From the NCBI RefSeq assembly GCF_015207395.1, contig NZ_JADEWX010000003.1:1-64000 (forward strand): 64,000 bases of DNA, written 5' to 3'. Under the pieces are notes generated by a model that had not been told where the DNA came from, did not search any database, and was given only the letters and a program-made list of their open reading frames with translations. Positions 1-8,960 of the stretch are shown here, piece by piece. Each line of letters starts with the position of its first letter. The first letter of the stretch is position 1. A program made the translations under genes and the position numbers. This DNA comes from Nodosilinea sp. LEGE 07088. Lineage in GTDB: Bacteria; Cyanobacteriota; Cyanobacteriia; Phormidesmidales; Phormidesmidaceae.

Positions 1-132
1 ACTTCGTCCGAGTTGGCGAGCAATGCCCCGGATGGACAATGCTGTCGTAGTTCTCAATTCGTAAACTTTATTTCGTTCAGAAGCGCTAAGCTGGATATAG
101 CTCATAGGGTGTCTTTTTGTTGTGGTAGACAT
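1..132 (-). CDS. IS30-family transposase, N-terminal fragment cut by the window edge
   Basis: Reading the minus strand from an ATG at 132 (second in-frame ATG at 105) gives an open frame to the edge of the window. From the second ATG the peptide reads MSYIQLSASERNKVYEL and ends in a helix-turn-helix containing SIRGIARQLGRS. This matches the start of IS30-family transposases, where an MSY-x-x-L-ER opening is followed by an HTH that binds the terminal repeat. The DDE catalytic core would lie left of position 1, so I cannot tell whether the element is intact. The family call rests on about 35 residues. Confidence 0.72.
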   Translation of the reverse strand, partial: MSTTTKRHPMSYIQLSASERNKVYELRTTTALSIRGIARQLGRS

Positions 133-169
133 CAGACTATCCTATGAGCCCCTCTGTGGAAAGCTTCTA

Positions 170-193
170 GGTGTTGCACTTCGTTCTAGAATC
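170..193. mobile_element. Putative terminal inverted repeat of the IS30-like element
   Basis: About 40 bases upstream of the transposase start, the minus strand reads GATTCTAGAACGAAGTGCAA and continues CACC. IS30-type ends often carry a GTGCAAC-like core close to the transposase start. The other end lies outside the window, so the boundary is inferred. Confidence 0.35.
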
Positions 194-226
194 GGCAATA
201 TGTCAAATATTAATCATGTGTAAATA

Positions 227-1324
227 TTAACTCATGCACGCTAATTGATTGACTCCTTTTAACCATTTGATTGAACGTTGACAGCCATCATTAAAGGAAA
301 CTATGGGTTCATAGCCCAACATATCCTTCGCTTTATTTAGGGGTAATTTATATGAAGATTGTTGCAAAACACTCATCATCTCGGTGATCACAGGCGTTGG
401 TGATGATTCTACAGGAGCTAATGACCTTTCTGCTGACGATAATGATGGTTTCTTGAAAATTTTCTTAAGATATTTCTTAGTGCCATCTGGTATCAAAGCT
501 AGACTTCTTTGTATCGTTTCAGATTCTTGGATGGCGCGAATCCATTCTTTTTGTTGACTATGACTAAAACTAGGAGGAAATAGTTGGGGAATATCTTGAA
601 GATTAATGCCAAGTTCGTTGGCAAAAGGTTGATAAAAATCACGCCAAGTGACTTTTTCTTGATCGCCAACGAAGAATGCTTCACCATCTATTCCTGGTTT
701 TTCTAGTGACAGGTGGATCGCATGAACTAAGTTGTCTATATAAACTGTATTGCAAATACCACTGCCATCATTGATGAAATAGGCTGTACCATTCTGAAGT
801 TGATTTGTGAGCTCGACAACCCAACGAGATCGTGGTCCAAATACTATTCCTGGCCTAAAAATTACTACCTCAACATCCCCGGTTTGCCGCATTTTTAAGA
901 GCCTTTCTTCTGCGTCAACTTTGGCTATATGAGTAGGGAATCTAGGTTGGTGTCTAACGGGTGGAGTTGCTTCCGTTGTGCCCTCCGCTGGCGCAGAAGT
1001 ATGCACAATCATCGAACTAAGATATATGATTCGGCGCACGCCAGATTGCTGCGCAGCCTGATACATAGGCCTAACACTGCCTCTAATTAATCCAGGACTG
1101 CCTAAAACGGAATGAACAACTACATCGCAACCTGCGAAGGCTTCCCTTAGAGCGGATTGGTCAAAGGCATTAGCTACATAGCTGTTAAGTCCTATTCTAG
1201 AAAAAGTTTCGAGACTGTCGGCTCGACGCGCAATAGGACGTACTGCTATTCCTTTATCATGAAGTATTTCAACGATTCGACTTCCTACAAAGCCACTAGC
1301 TCCAACAATACCGACTGTCACCAT
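227..1324 (-). CDS. NAD(P)-dependent epimerase/dehydratase-like protein (atypical extended SDR)
   Basis: The 365-residue protein opens with a Rossmann nucleotide-binding motif (GASGFVG, residues 8-14) and a following acidic/basic strand typical of extended short-chain dehydrogenases. The usual catalytic YxxxK is not intact: the segment PTHIAKVDAE keeps the Lys, but Thr stands where Tyr is expected. The C-terminal half matches the substrate domain of nucleoside-diphosphate-sugar epimerases, with VTWRDFY and a final LGYEP motif. It lies 59 bp downstream of the GMC oxidoreductase on the same strand, so the two are probably co-transcribed. With rfb genes nearby, a role in sugar or polyketide-like metabolite modification is possible. 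The substrate is unknown. Confidence 0.75.
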   Translation of the reverse strand: MVTVGIVGASGFVGSRIVEILHDKGIAVRPIARRADSLETFSRIGLNSYVANAFDQSALREAFAGCDVVVHSVLGSPGLIRGSVRPMYQAAQQSGVRRIIYLSSMIVHTSAPAEGTTEATPPVRHQPRFPTHIAKVDAEERLLKMRQTGDVEVVIFRPGIVFGPRSRWVVELTNQLQNGTAYFINDGSGICNTVYIDNLVHAIHLSLEKPGIDGEAFFVGDQEKVTWRDFYQPFANELGINLQDIPQLFPPSFSHSQQKEWIRAIQESETIQRSLALIPDGTKKYLKKIFKKPSLSSAERSLAPVESSPTPVITEMMSVLQQSSYKLPLNKAKDMLGYEPIVSFNDGCQRSIKWLKGVNQLACMS

Positions 1325-1383
1325 TGAGCTTTTATTCCTATAGTAGATCTTATTTTTTATTTGGCCGAAAAATTATAGCTATG

Positions 1384-3021
1384 TCAACAGGCTAATTGCT
1401 TCACATGATCTGCCAAGCGCAAAGATAGGGCAATCATGGTAAGGGTTGGATTAGAGTACCCAGAAGTAGGAAATACTGAACATCCTGCAATAAATAAGTT
1501 AGATATATTATGGACTTTACTATTAGAATCTACTACACCTTTCTTGGGACTATTGTGCATTCTAGTGCTGCCAATGTGGTGATGCATAGCAGTTTTCTCA
1601 AATACTTGTTTAGTCCAGTCTCGGGTGAACCTCAATTCACCAATACCTGCCTGATCTAGCTCCTCAGCCCAAATTTCTTGAATCCGGATGGCATTTTTGA
1701 TGTCTATCTCATTAAGCCGCCAATGGATTTCGGTCTTGGGAAGGTTCAGAGAATCACGCTCTTTACTCAGAACAATTCGATTATTTCTGTCTGGAGCTTG
1801 CTCTAGTTGATAGAAAACCTCAAGTCTAGAGAAACGACTCTTTTCGTAAGGTAAGTAAGACCAATCACCTCTATGAAAGCCAGGAATATTTCGAATGGCG
1901 GCCCAAAAACTAGCCGAGACGACATAATCACTACCCCGGCTAATGATAGCAAGATGCTTAGCCATATCTTTGGGAAGCTTCCTATGGCGTAGGCTTGCGA
2001 TTAGTTCTCGTAATGCTAAAGTTGCTTCTCGTTGATGTGGCAGAGGCCGTGGGAAAAGTTGGGCCCCATTATTCATTAGACCCTCTTGGCGCATTGTAGC
2101 TTCTGATAGCTTAATGTGAGCCATTACAGGCCCTTGCTTTGTAGGAAAAATATCGTATAAATCGGTTTGATTGAATATTGTTGATTTGTACGGAATTATG
2201 CCGCAACTTAAAATAGGTCGATCCATGAAGTATCGACCGACAACATCATGTTGATTCCCTACTCCAGCAGGATATTGTCGATTAGATACTAATAAGAGGC
2301 GAGCATTTTCCATACCTCCAGCTGCCAAAATGAAATGACTAGCTTTAATCCAACATTGCTTACCTTGCAGAGTTGAAATCTGCAGACGTGTTACTTTCTG
2401 TCCAGATTCGTTGACCTCAATGTTCAAGACATTAGCATGTATTAGCGTCGTGATGTTGGGAGTTTGCCGGAGAGAGTTTGGGTACTCGGTTGTGAACGGA
2501 TCGCGTAGACCATATTGGCTGATACCAGTAGTAACACGATCAGTTTTAAATGATAGAGGTCTTGCGTTCTTGCCTTGCCAATAATCAGCGTCGTAGCTAT
2601 AGGGCCCAATTTGACAAACAGTCTGTGCTCGTTCGTAGAAAGGATCTAGGTCAGATCTGCTAAATGGCCAGCCACTGTTAGGTACCCAGTCTCGTTGCTC
2701 AAAATCGATGGGGTCTAGAGGCAAACAGCGCCAACCATATTTTTGGTAGCCACTCTGACCTTCCCAGCAGTGGGCTGTTCCTCCTAGCTGGCGCCGCCTT
2801 GTTTCATGTACTACAGGATAGGGATCACCGACTACAGTGCCTTCACTCAGAGCCTGTGTCTCTTTATCAAACTCAAAACCACCACTTTCGACGAGGCAAA
2901 CTGTAAAATCTTGATTAGCAAACTCTCGAGCGATAGTCAGCCCAGCGGGACCGGCCCCAACGATACAGATATGGCTCTCTAGGATCTCGTCGGCGGGGAG
3001 CGATCGCGCGTCAATAATCAT
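1384..3021 (-). CDS. GMC-family FAD-dependent oxidoreductase
   Basis: The 545-residue protein starts with an FAD-binding Rossmann fold: VGAGPAGLTIA near residues 21-31, then an acidic strand end, LVESGG. It ends in the glucose-methanol-choline oxidoreductase C-terminal block, with HHHIGSTRMH and then LFIAGCSVFPTSGYSNPT, which forms the active-site His and the FAD cap. Members oxidise alcohols or sugars using FAD. The length is normal. The ATG is preceded by a short leader and no overlapping gene. Its partner is probably the SDR downstream. Base composition is AT-richer than in the core of the window, as in the rfb genes. The substrate cannot be read from the sequence. Confidence 0.85.
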   Translation of the reverse strand: MIIDARSLPADEILESHICIVGAGPAGLTIAREFANQDFTVCLVESGGFEFDKETQALSEGTVVGDPYPVVHETRRRQLGGTAHCWEGQSGYQKYGWRCLPLDPIDFEQRDWVPNSGWPFSRSDLDPFYERAQTVCQIGPYSYDADYWQGKNARPLSFKTDRVTTGISQYGLRDPFTTEYPNSLRQTPNITTLIHANVLNIEVNESGQKVTRLQISTLQGKQCWIKASHFILAAGGMENARLLLVSNRQYPAGVGNQHDVVGRYFMDRPILSCGIIPYKSTIFNQTDLYDIFPTKQGPVMAHIKLSEATMRQEGLMNNGAQLFPRPLPHQREATLALRELIASLRHRKLPKDMAKHLAIISRGSDYVVSASFWAAIRNIPGFHRGDWSYLPYEKSRFSRLEVFYQLEQAPDRNNRIVLSKERDSLNLPKTEIHWRLNEIDIKNAIRIQEIWAEELDQAGIGELRFTRDWTKQVFEKTAMHHHIGSTRMHNSPKKGVVDSNSKVHNISNLFIAGCSVFPTSGYSNPTLTMIALSLRLADHVKQLAC

Positions 3022-3748
3022 AGGTATTGTGTTCTCCCAACAGTTGATATAGAGAATATGCCCACACCATAGCTTACTGCTATCTTTATCAGTGGGTCTT
3101 TAAACAAGCTTGTCCATAGCATTACCGATGTAGAAGATACTGGAAAGGCCAGAAGATTTCTGAGTAGAGTTGTATTAGGATGAAATTTTCAAGATGGTAA
3201 GCAGCTATGGCGAGATGCTTTAATATCGCAGAATGTCTCAACGCTAGTTGTGAACGTGCTTAGCGGATTTCTTTCAAGGATTAAGTAGGCCGAATTTGCT
3301 AAAGATTGAGGATGTTGTGAAGCAAACGTAGTTTAGATCACAATCGTTGCCTATGGTTGCTATATTACCTGGCAACAGTCCGGACAGTTTTAGCAACGAA
3401 GCTATAAGGCTTACGGGGCAGTCACTCCAGCAATCGCCTATTTGAATCAAGGTTAGCTTTCAGGCTGACATTGCTTTAAACACTTTGGGCGACGTAGGCT
3501 CTGGCTTACAGGCAATATGGAGGGAGAATTTTTGTCTGGAGTATTGACCCGGAGAGGCTGTGCAATCGACGTGTAGCTTGAATATTGCCGTGGCTAAGGC
3601 TGAGTTAGCTGGTTTAACAGGGAACACCGAACAGCAATGGGCTAAGTTTTGAACCCGAAGTGATACTAGCGGAGTTGCTGAGGGAAACCTGACGACTAGG
3701 GTAAACTCATACTGCTCTACCCCTATTAGGCATTTGGGAGGTAACTAA

Positions 3749-3909
3749 CTGGCTGCCTGACACCTCTCCGGAAACCCTTGATTTCTCGTTGCCAGCCTGT
3801 CCGCGAAAGGACTCTACATCAAGGCTTCCAACCCCAGGATTAAGATCTAGGCTCCAACCATGAAACAACGAGATATCAGTACTTTGAGGCACTTGTGTCA
3901 GGCAGCCAG
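3749..3909. repeat. Segment bounded by perfect 15-bp inverted repeats
   Basis: CTGGCTGCCTGACAC at 3749-3763 is the exact reverse complement of GTGTCAGGCAGCCAG at 3895-3909, enclosing 131 bp. The right arm is part of a 21-bp sequence at 3890-3910 that recurs as a direct copy at 4009-4029 with two changes. No transposase frame lies inside. It could be a miniature mobile element or the remains of a recombination site. Confidence 0.6.
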
Positions 3910-4008
3910 GTGGCTGACATGGTACAGACCCTGAGATGACACCAATTTCAGCGTCTCATGTCAACTCACCTTTTCCACCTCGCGTCACGAGGTTTCAAGC
4001 CTTTCAAC

Positions 4009-4029
4009 CACTTCTGTCAGGCAGTCAGG
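4009..4029. repeat. Third copy of the TGTCAGGCAG repeat
   Basis: This 21-bp stretch (CACTTCTGTCAGGCAGTCAG plus one G) matches 3890-3910 at 19 of 21 positions in direct orientation, about 119 bp further on. It makes the inverted pair at 3749/3895 a three-copy family. Confidence 0.6.
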
Positions 4030-4220
4030 CCCTAAAGTCTAATGCTCCTAAAGAATTTAATAGTTATGCAAGTTGCTTTGTAGAGTAATGATGAAATTAT
4101 TACTTATCTCTGGACTTTGGTTATAGATATCAACATTTCTCGAATAGGATTGTCGAGTTAGTAATCGATGCGACCTTAAGGGCATCACCGTATTCATTAG
4201 ATCTTGCTGGAGAGGCTACC

Positions 4221-5288
4221 ATGGCTTTGGATAGACTACTTGTAACTGGTGCAGCGGGGTTTATCGGCTCAAACTTCGCTCATTATTGGCACCGCCACTA
4301 CCCCCAAGGAAAGATCATTATTATAGATGCTCTTACCTATGCTGGTAATAAGTCTAACTTGAAAAATCTATTAGTTGATGCCAACGTAGATTTGATTGAG
4401 GGCGATATCTGCGACCGTGCGGCCGTTGAAAGCGTACTTAAAGAGTACGATGTTGATACATTAGTACATTTTGCGGCAGAGTCTCACGTAGATCGCTCTA
4501 TCTCGGAACCTGAGGCATTTGTGCGTACTAATGTGTTAGGAACGTTTACTCTTCTAGAAGCTTTTCGTTCTTATTGGGAAGCTAAGCATAAGCCTGATCA
4601 TTTTCGGTTTCTGCACGTCTCAACTGACGAAGTTTACGGTAGTTTAGGTCCTAATGATTTAGCATTTAGTGAAATTACGCCTTATTCTCCGAATAGTCCT
4701 TATTCGGCAACTAAGGCAGGGAGTGATCATCTAGCGCGAGCTTACTACCATACCTATGGTATGCCTACTCTCATAACCAATTGCTCTAATAATTATGGTC
4801 CTTACCATTTTCCAGAAAAATTAATCCCGTTGATGTGCGTCAACATGTTGCTAGGCAAACCTTTACCTATTTATGGTGATGGTCAAAATGTTCGCGACTG
4901 GTTGTTTGTAGAAGATCATTGCAGTGCTTTGGATTCAGTACTTCGCAAAGCTTCCCCTGGAGAAACATATAACATCGGTGGCCAAGCAGAAGTGAAAAAT
5001 ATTGATTTGGTCAATCTACTGTGCGAGTTGATGAATGAGTTGGCTCAGGATTTACCTGTGCGACCTACTCAACAGTTAATCACTTATGTTAAAGACCGCC
5101 CTGGCCATGATCGTCGTTATGCGATGGATATCAGTAAAATTCGAGCAGACTTAGGTTGGCAACCTAGTGTTACTCTGGAGGAAGGGCTAAGAAAAACTGT
5201 GAAATGGTATCTTGAGAATCGTGATTGGTGGATGCCTTTGCTATCAGCAGATTACCAAAAATATTATGAGGATATTTATAAATTTTAA
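4221..5288 (+). CDS. rfbB: dTDP-glucose 4,6-dehydratase
   Basis: This enzyme converts dTDP-glucose to dTDP-4-keto-6-deoxyglucose, the second step toward dTDP-L-rhamnose. The 355-residue extended SDR carries TGAAGFIGSN (residues 10-19) for NAD, the RmlB strand HFAAESHVDRSI, the STDEVYG block and the catalytic YSATK. The C-terminal region with DRPGHDRRYAMD is diagnostic for RmlB. The length is typical. It opens a same-strand run rfbB-rfbC-rfbD-rfbA, with a 223-bp gap before rfbC that may hold a second promoter. The DNA is AT-richer than most of the window. Confidence 0.96.
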   Translation: MALDRLLVTGAAGFIGSNFAHYWHRHYPQGKIIIIDALTYAGNKSNLKNLLVDANVDLIEGDICDRAAVESVLKEYDVDTLVHFAAESHVDRSISEPEAFVRTNVLGTFTLLEAFRSYWEAKHKPDHFRFLHVSTDEVYGSLGPNDLAFSEITPYSPNSPYSATKAGSDHLARAYYHTYGMPTLITNCSNNYGPYHFPEKLIPLMCVNMLLGKPLPIYGDGQNVRDWLFVEDHCSALDSVLRKASPGETYNIGGQAEVKNIDLVNLLCELMNELAQDLPVRPTQQLITYVKDRPGHDRRYAMDISKIRADLGWQPSVTLEEGLRKTVKWYLENRDWWMPLLSADYQKYYEDIYKF

Positions 5289-5511
5289 TCATTTTTAGTA
5301 GCCATAGATCGCAATGAATAAGCTATTTAATCATTGTATATATGCGATTTTTTAGGATTTTTCTTTAATTCCTCGTATTACCTTGTGGCTGCTATTGAGT
5401 TTCTTTGAAGTCTTTTATCTTGTTGCCTATTTATTTACCTAAACAAGCATATTCTACGTATCCAGGCAGCGTTATGATGAAAATGTATTTATAGGAAAGA
5501 TTGAGAATTTT

Positions 5512-6060
5512 ATGAAAACAAACTTAATGAAGTTGCCAGAAGTCTGCTTGTTTGAGCCAAAGGTATTTAAAGATCAGAGGGGATTTTTTTTTGAAAGCTT
5601 TAATCAGAGAAGCTTTTCTTCTGCATCAGATACGGAATTTAATTTCGTTCAAGATAATCACTCACGGTCTGAAAAAGATGTCTTGAGAGGTCTGCATTAT
5701 CAAATTCAGCAGCCCCAGGGTAAGTTGGTAAGAGTGGTTGCTGGGGAGATCTTTGATGTAGCCGTAGATATTCGCCGTGACTCTCCTCGCTTTGGTCAGT
5801 GGGTCGGTTGTACACTAAGTGCTGAAAACTTTCGTCAACTTTGGGTTCCACCCGGCTTTGCCCACGGCTTTTTAGTGCTTTCAGATGTGGCAGAAGTGCT
5901 TTATAAAACGACAGACTATTATGCTCCTGAATATGAGCGCTGTATTCTTTGGGATGCTCCTGAACTAAGCATTGACTGGCCTTTGGAGGGACGAGAACCA
6001 ATTCTTTCGACTAAAGACCGGGCGGGTAAATCACTTAACGCAGCTGAGGTCTATGATTAA
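5512..6060 (+). CDS. rfbC: dTDP-4-dehydrorhamnose 3,5-epimerase
   Basis: The 182-residue cupin epimerises C3 and C5 of dTDP-4-keto-6-deoxyglucose. Recognisable RmlC blocks are DQRGFFFESFN near the N-terminus, the catalytic-His strand RGLHYQIQQPQGKLVRV, and LWVPPGFAHGF. The ATG shown is preceded by an AGGAAAGA-like ribosome site. The TAA stop shares its last base with the rfbD ATG (TAATG), implying translational coupling. Confidence 0.96.
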   Translation: MKTNLMKLPEVCLFEPKVFKDQRGFFFESFNQRSFSSASDTEFNFVQDNHSRSEKDVLRGLHYQIQQPQGKLVRVVAGEIFDVAVDIRRDSPRFGQWVGCTLSAENFRQLWVPPGFAHGFLVLSDVAEVLYKTTDYYAPEYERCILWDAPELSIDWPLEGREPILSTKDRAGKSLNAAEVYD

Positions 6061-6947
6061 TGAAGATATTGCTAACAGGTGCTTCAGGTCAAGTTGGTCA
6101 AGAGTTGTGTAGGCTTTTGGCTTCTGATCCTGCAGTAGAATTGTGGGCTTGCGATCGCACTGCCATAGATTTAAGCCAGCCAAGTGCTATCTCTACTCAG
6201 GTGGCTTCCTTTAAGCCTGAAGTTATTATTAATGCTGCTGCTTATACGGCTGTCGATAAGGCCGAGAATGAGCCAGAGCTAGCTTATGCTATTAATGCCA
6301 AGGCTCCCGAGTGTTTAGCCCAAGCTGCTAATCAATTAGGAGCTAGCTTGATACATATTTCTACTGACTACGTATTTGATGGTCAACAATGTGTACCTTA
6401 TCGAGAAGAGGATATATGTAATCCTTTGGGGTGCTATGGGCGAACGAAACTGGCGGGGGAAAGGCTAGTATTACAAGAATGCAGCCGTAGCCTAATTCTT
6501 CGTACTGCTTGGGTTCATGGGGCAAGCGGTAGAGGTAATTTCGTTAAAACTATGTTGCGTCTCGGCCAAGATAAAGAGCAACTGCGAGTCGTTTATGACC
6601 AAGTAGGAACGCCTACTTGGTCCCAAGATATTGCGCAAGCTATTGTGAACTTGATCCCCCTACTTGGAGAAGATATGTACGGAATCTACCATTTTACAAA
6701 CAGTGGGGTGACGAGTTGGTATGATTTCGCGATCGCGATTTTTGAAACAGCTGAGCAGTTAGGATTTTCTCTTAAGCTGAAACAAGTCGAGCCGATTACT
6801 ACGGCAGAATTTCCTTCTCCCGTACAGCGTCCTGCTTACTCAGTGCTGGGGTGTGAGAAAATAGCGGGTATTCTAGGAGCTAAAGCGCCCTATTGGCGAG
6901 ACTCACTCCGGAGCATGCTGACAGAGTTATATGGCAAAGTAATTTAG
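6060..6947 (+). CDS. rfbD: dTDP-4-dehydrorhamnose reductase
   Basis: This enzyme reduces dTDP-4-keto-L-rhamnose to dTDP-L-rhamnose, the last step of the pathway. The 295-residue SDR shows GASGQVGQEL at the N-terminus, the NAAAYTAVDKAE block, the STDYVFDG motif and catalytic YGRTK. The start overlaps the rfbC stop by one base. Only 11 bp separate its stop from the rfbA start. Two HIP1-like octamers occur inside the gene, so despite its AT-rich composition it has resided in a HIP1-rich genome. Confidence 0.96.
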   Translation: MKILLTGASGQVGQELCRLLASDPAVELWACDRTAIDLSQPSAISTQVASFKPEVIINAAAYTAVDKAENEPELAYAINAKAPECLAQAANQLGASLIHISTDYVFDGQQCVPYREEDICNPLGCYGRTKLAGERLVLQECSRSLILRTAWVHGASGRGNFVKTMLRLGQDKEQLRVVYDQVGTPTWSQDIAQAIVNLIPLLGEDMYGIYHFTNSGVTSWYDFAIAIFETAEQLGFSLKLKQVEPITTAEFPSPVQRPAYSVLGCEKIAGILGAKAPYWRDSLRSMLTELYGKVI

Positions 6948-6958
6948 ATTTAATACTT

Positions 6959-8035
6959 ATGAAAGCACTTATTTTATCGGGAGGAAAGGGGACTCGACTC
7001 CGCCCTCTAACTCATACTGGTGCTAAGCAATTAGTGCCAGTCGCTAATAAACCAATCTTATGGTACGGAATTGAGAGTATTGTTGCTGCTGGTATTACTG
7101 AAATTGGGATTATTATTAGTCCTGAGACTGGCGCCGAAATTCAACATAAAACAGGAAACGGAGAGCTTTTTGGAGCTAAAATCACGTATATCCTGCAGGA
7201 TAAGCCTGAAGGCCTGGCCCATGCAGTAAAAATTGCGCGATCCTTCTTAAAGAATAGCCCTTTCGTTATGTACCTGGGGGACAACCTAATCCAAGACAGT
7301 TTAGGGAGCTTTCTACAGCAGTTTCATGATAACCGCTCTGATGCTCTGATTATGTTAAAGCGGGTAGCTAATCCTACAGCTTTTGGTGTGGCTAAGGTAA
7401 CGGAAAGTGGGCAGGTAGTCAGCTTAGTTGAAAAGCCTAAGGTTCCCCCTTCCGATTTGGCTCTCGTAGGAGTTTACTTTTTTGGTCCAGAGATTCATGC
7501 TGCGATCGACCAGATATCTCCTTCAGCACGCGGAGAACTGGAGATTACTGATGCTATTCAAACAATGATTGAGAAAGAGCAGCGTGTAGATGCTTGTCAA
7601 CTAGATGGATGGTGGCTGGACACTGGTAAGAAAGATGACCTGTTGGAAGCCAATCAGATTATCTTGGATGACTGTCCTATGACGGCTATTGAAGGTGAAG
7701 TAGATAGTCAAAGCCGAATCTCAGGCCGCGTCAAGATAGGTAGCGGCTCTAAAGTTACTAACTGTACCATTCGTGGACCAGTTGTGATTGGCCAAGACTG
7801 TCACTTGGAGAACTGTTTCATTGGCCCCTATAGCAGTATTGCTGACCGAGTAATTCTAATTGATTCCGATCTTGAGCACAGTGTCTTGCTAGCAGATGCC
7901 AAGGTTATTGGTGTGCAGCAGCGCATTGTCGATAGCCTAATTGGTCAACGGGCTAGTTTGACGGAAGCGCCTCGTCGACCGATGGCGTTGCGATTTATGA
8001 TTGGAGATGATAGCCAAGTCGAATTAACTAATTAA
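6959..8035 (+). CDS. rfbA: Glucose-1-phosphate thymidylyltransferase, long form
   Basis: This enzyme joins glucose-1-phosphate and dTTP to make dTDP-glucose, the entry step of the rhamnose pathway. The 358-residue protein begins MKALILSGGKGTRLRPLT, the nucleotidyltransferase signature, and the metal-binding D occurs in MYLGDNLI. The last ~110 residues form a left-handed beta-helix with hexapeptide repeats (SGRVKIGSGSKV, GPVVIGQDC), the mark of the long-form branch. I chose the ATG at 6959 because the protein family begins exactly there; a longer in-frame extension from 6893 would overlap rfbD. Confidence 0.95.
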   Translation: MKALILSGGKGTRLRPLTHTGAKQLVPVANKPILWYGIESIVAAGITEIGIIISPETGAEIQHKTGNGELFGAKITYILQDKPEGLAHAVKIARSFLKNSPFVMYLGDNLIQDSLGSFLQQFHDNRSDALIMLKRVANPTAFGVAKVTESGQVVSLVEKPKVPPSDLALVGVYFFGPEIHAAIDQISPSARGELEITDAIQTMIEKEQRVDACQLDGWWLDTGKKDDLLEANQIILDDCPMTAIEGEVDSQSRISGRVKIGSGSKVTNCTIRGPVVIGQDCHLENCFIGPYSSIADRVILIDSDLEHSVLLADAKVIGVQQRIVDSLIGQRASLTEAPRRPMALRFMIGDDSQVELTN

Positions 8036-8143
8036 CTATTTGAGCCAACCAATTCTTCTTTCTAAAGTTTGAATTTATAGCGTTGGTCAGTTCGCTTAGG
8101 ACATAGACAATCGCCAACCCCAAAAACTAGGGCAGCGAACTGG

Positions 8144-8206
8144 CGTATAGCCATCGCCGGTAGGTTACTAGGGAAACGTCCTAACCTTCGTGGCGATGGC
8201 TATACG
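8144..8206. repeat. Perfect 15-bp inverted repeat, possible interspersed palindromic element
   Basis: CGTATAGCCATCGCC (8144-8158) and GGCGATGGCTATACG (8192-8206) are exact reverse complements around a 33-bp loop. An additional smaller pair (CAGTTCGCT/AGCGAACTG) sits just upstream. The arrangement resembles dispersed palindromic repeats of cyanobacterial genomes, but copy number cannot be seen here. Confidence 0.55.
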
Positions 8207-8256
8207 TAATCCTTGGTCGCTTGTATAGGCAAGGTGGGAGAGGGACAATCAAACGT

Positions 8257-8298
8257 AAACATCTCTCCTGAAGACGTGAATCATCGGGAGAGATGTTT
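8257..8298 (-). terminator. Stem-loop downstream of psaC
   Basis: AAACATCTCTCC (8257-8268) pairs perfectly with GGAGAGATGTTT (8287-8298) around an 18-nt loop. It begins 47 bp past the psaC stop. There is no long U-tract, so it may be a processing or stability hairpin rather than a classical terminator. Confidence 0.5.
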
Positions 8299-8344
8299 GG
8301 TGGCGACAACTATATCAACACAGAACTGAGATGGCAGAGATAGG

Positions 8345-8960
<616 letters not shown>

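Larger units (their letters stand above)
3022..4220. other. 1.2-kb intergenic gap with inverted/direct repeats and no convincing gene
   Basis: No open frame here has convincing protein features. A short frame around 3541-3650 reads NIAVAKAELAGLTGNTEQQW between stops and looks like decayed coding DNA, but I cannot assign a parent family. Repeats at 3749-3763, 3895-3909 and 4009-4029 are listed separately. The far ends hold the divergent promoters of the GMC gene and rfbB. Confidence 0.6.
8036..8344. other. Convergent intergenic region rich in stem-loops
   Basis: This spacer lies between rfbA (plus) and psaC (minus). It holds three inverted repeats: CAGTTCGCT 8088-8096 with AGCGAACTG 8134-8142; a perfect 15-bp pair at 8144-8158 and 8192-8206; and a 12-bp pair at 8257-8268 and 8287-8298. 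No coding frame is supported. Confidence 0.7.

Noticed and set aside
3707-3892. 61-residue minus-strand frame in the large gap
   Set aside because: No ribosome site, no domain pattern, and the inverted repeat arm starts inside it; more likely non-coding.
6893-6958. Longer N-terminus for rfbA
   Set aside because: Overlaps rfbD; the conserved protein begins at MKALILSGGKG.
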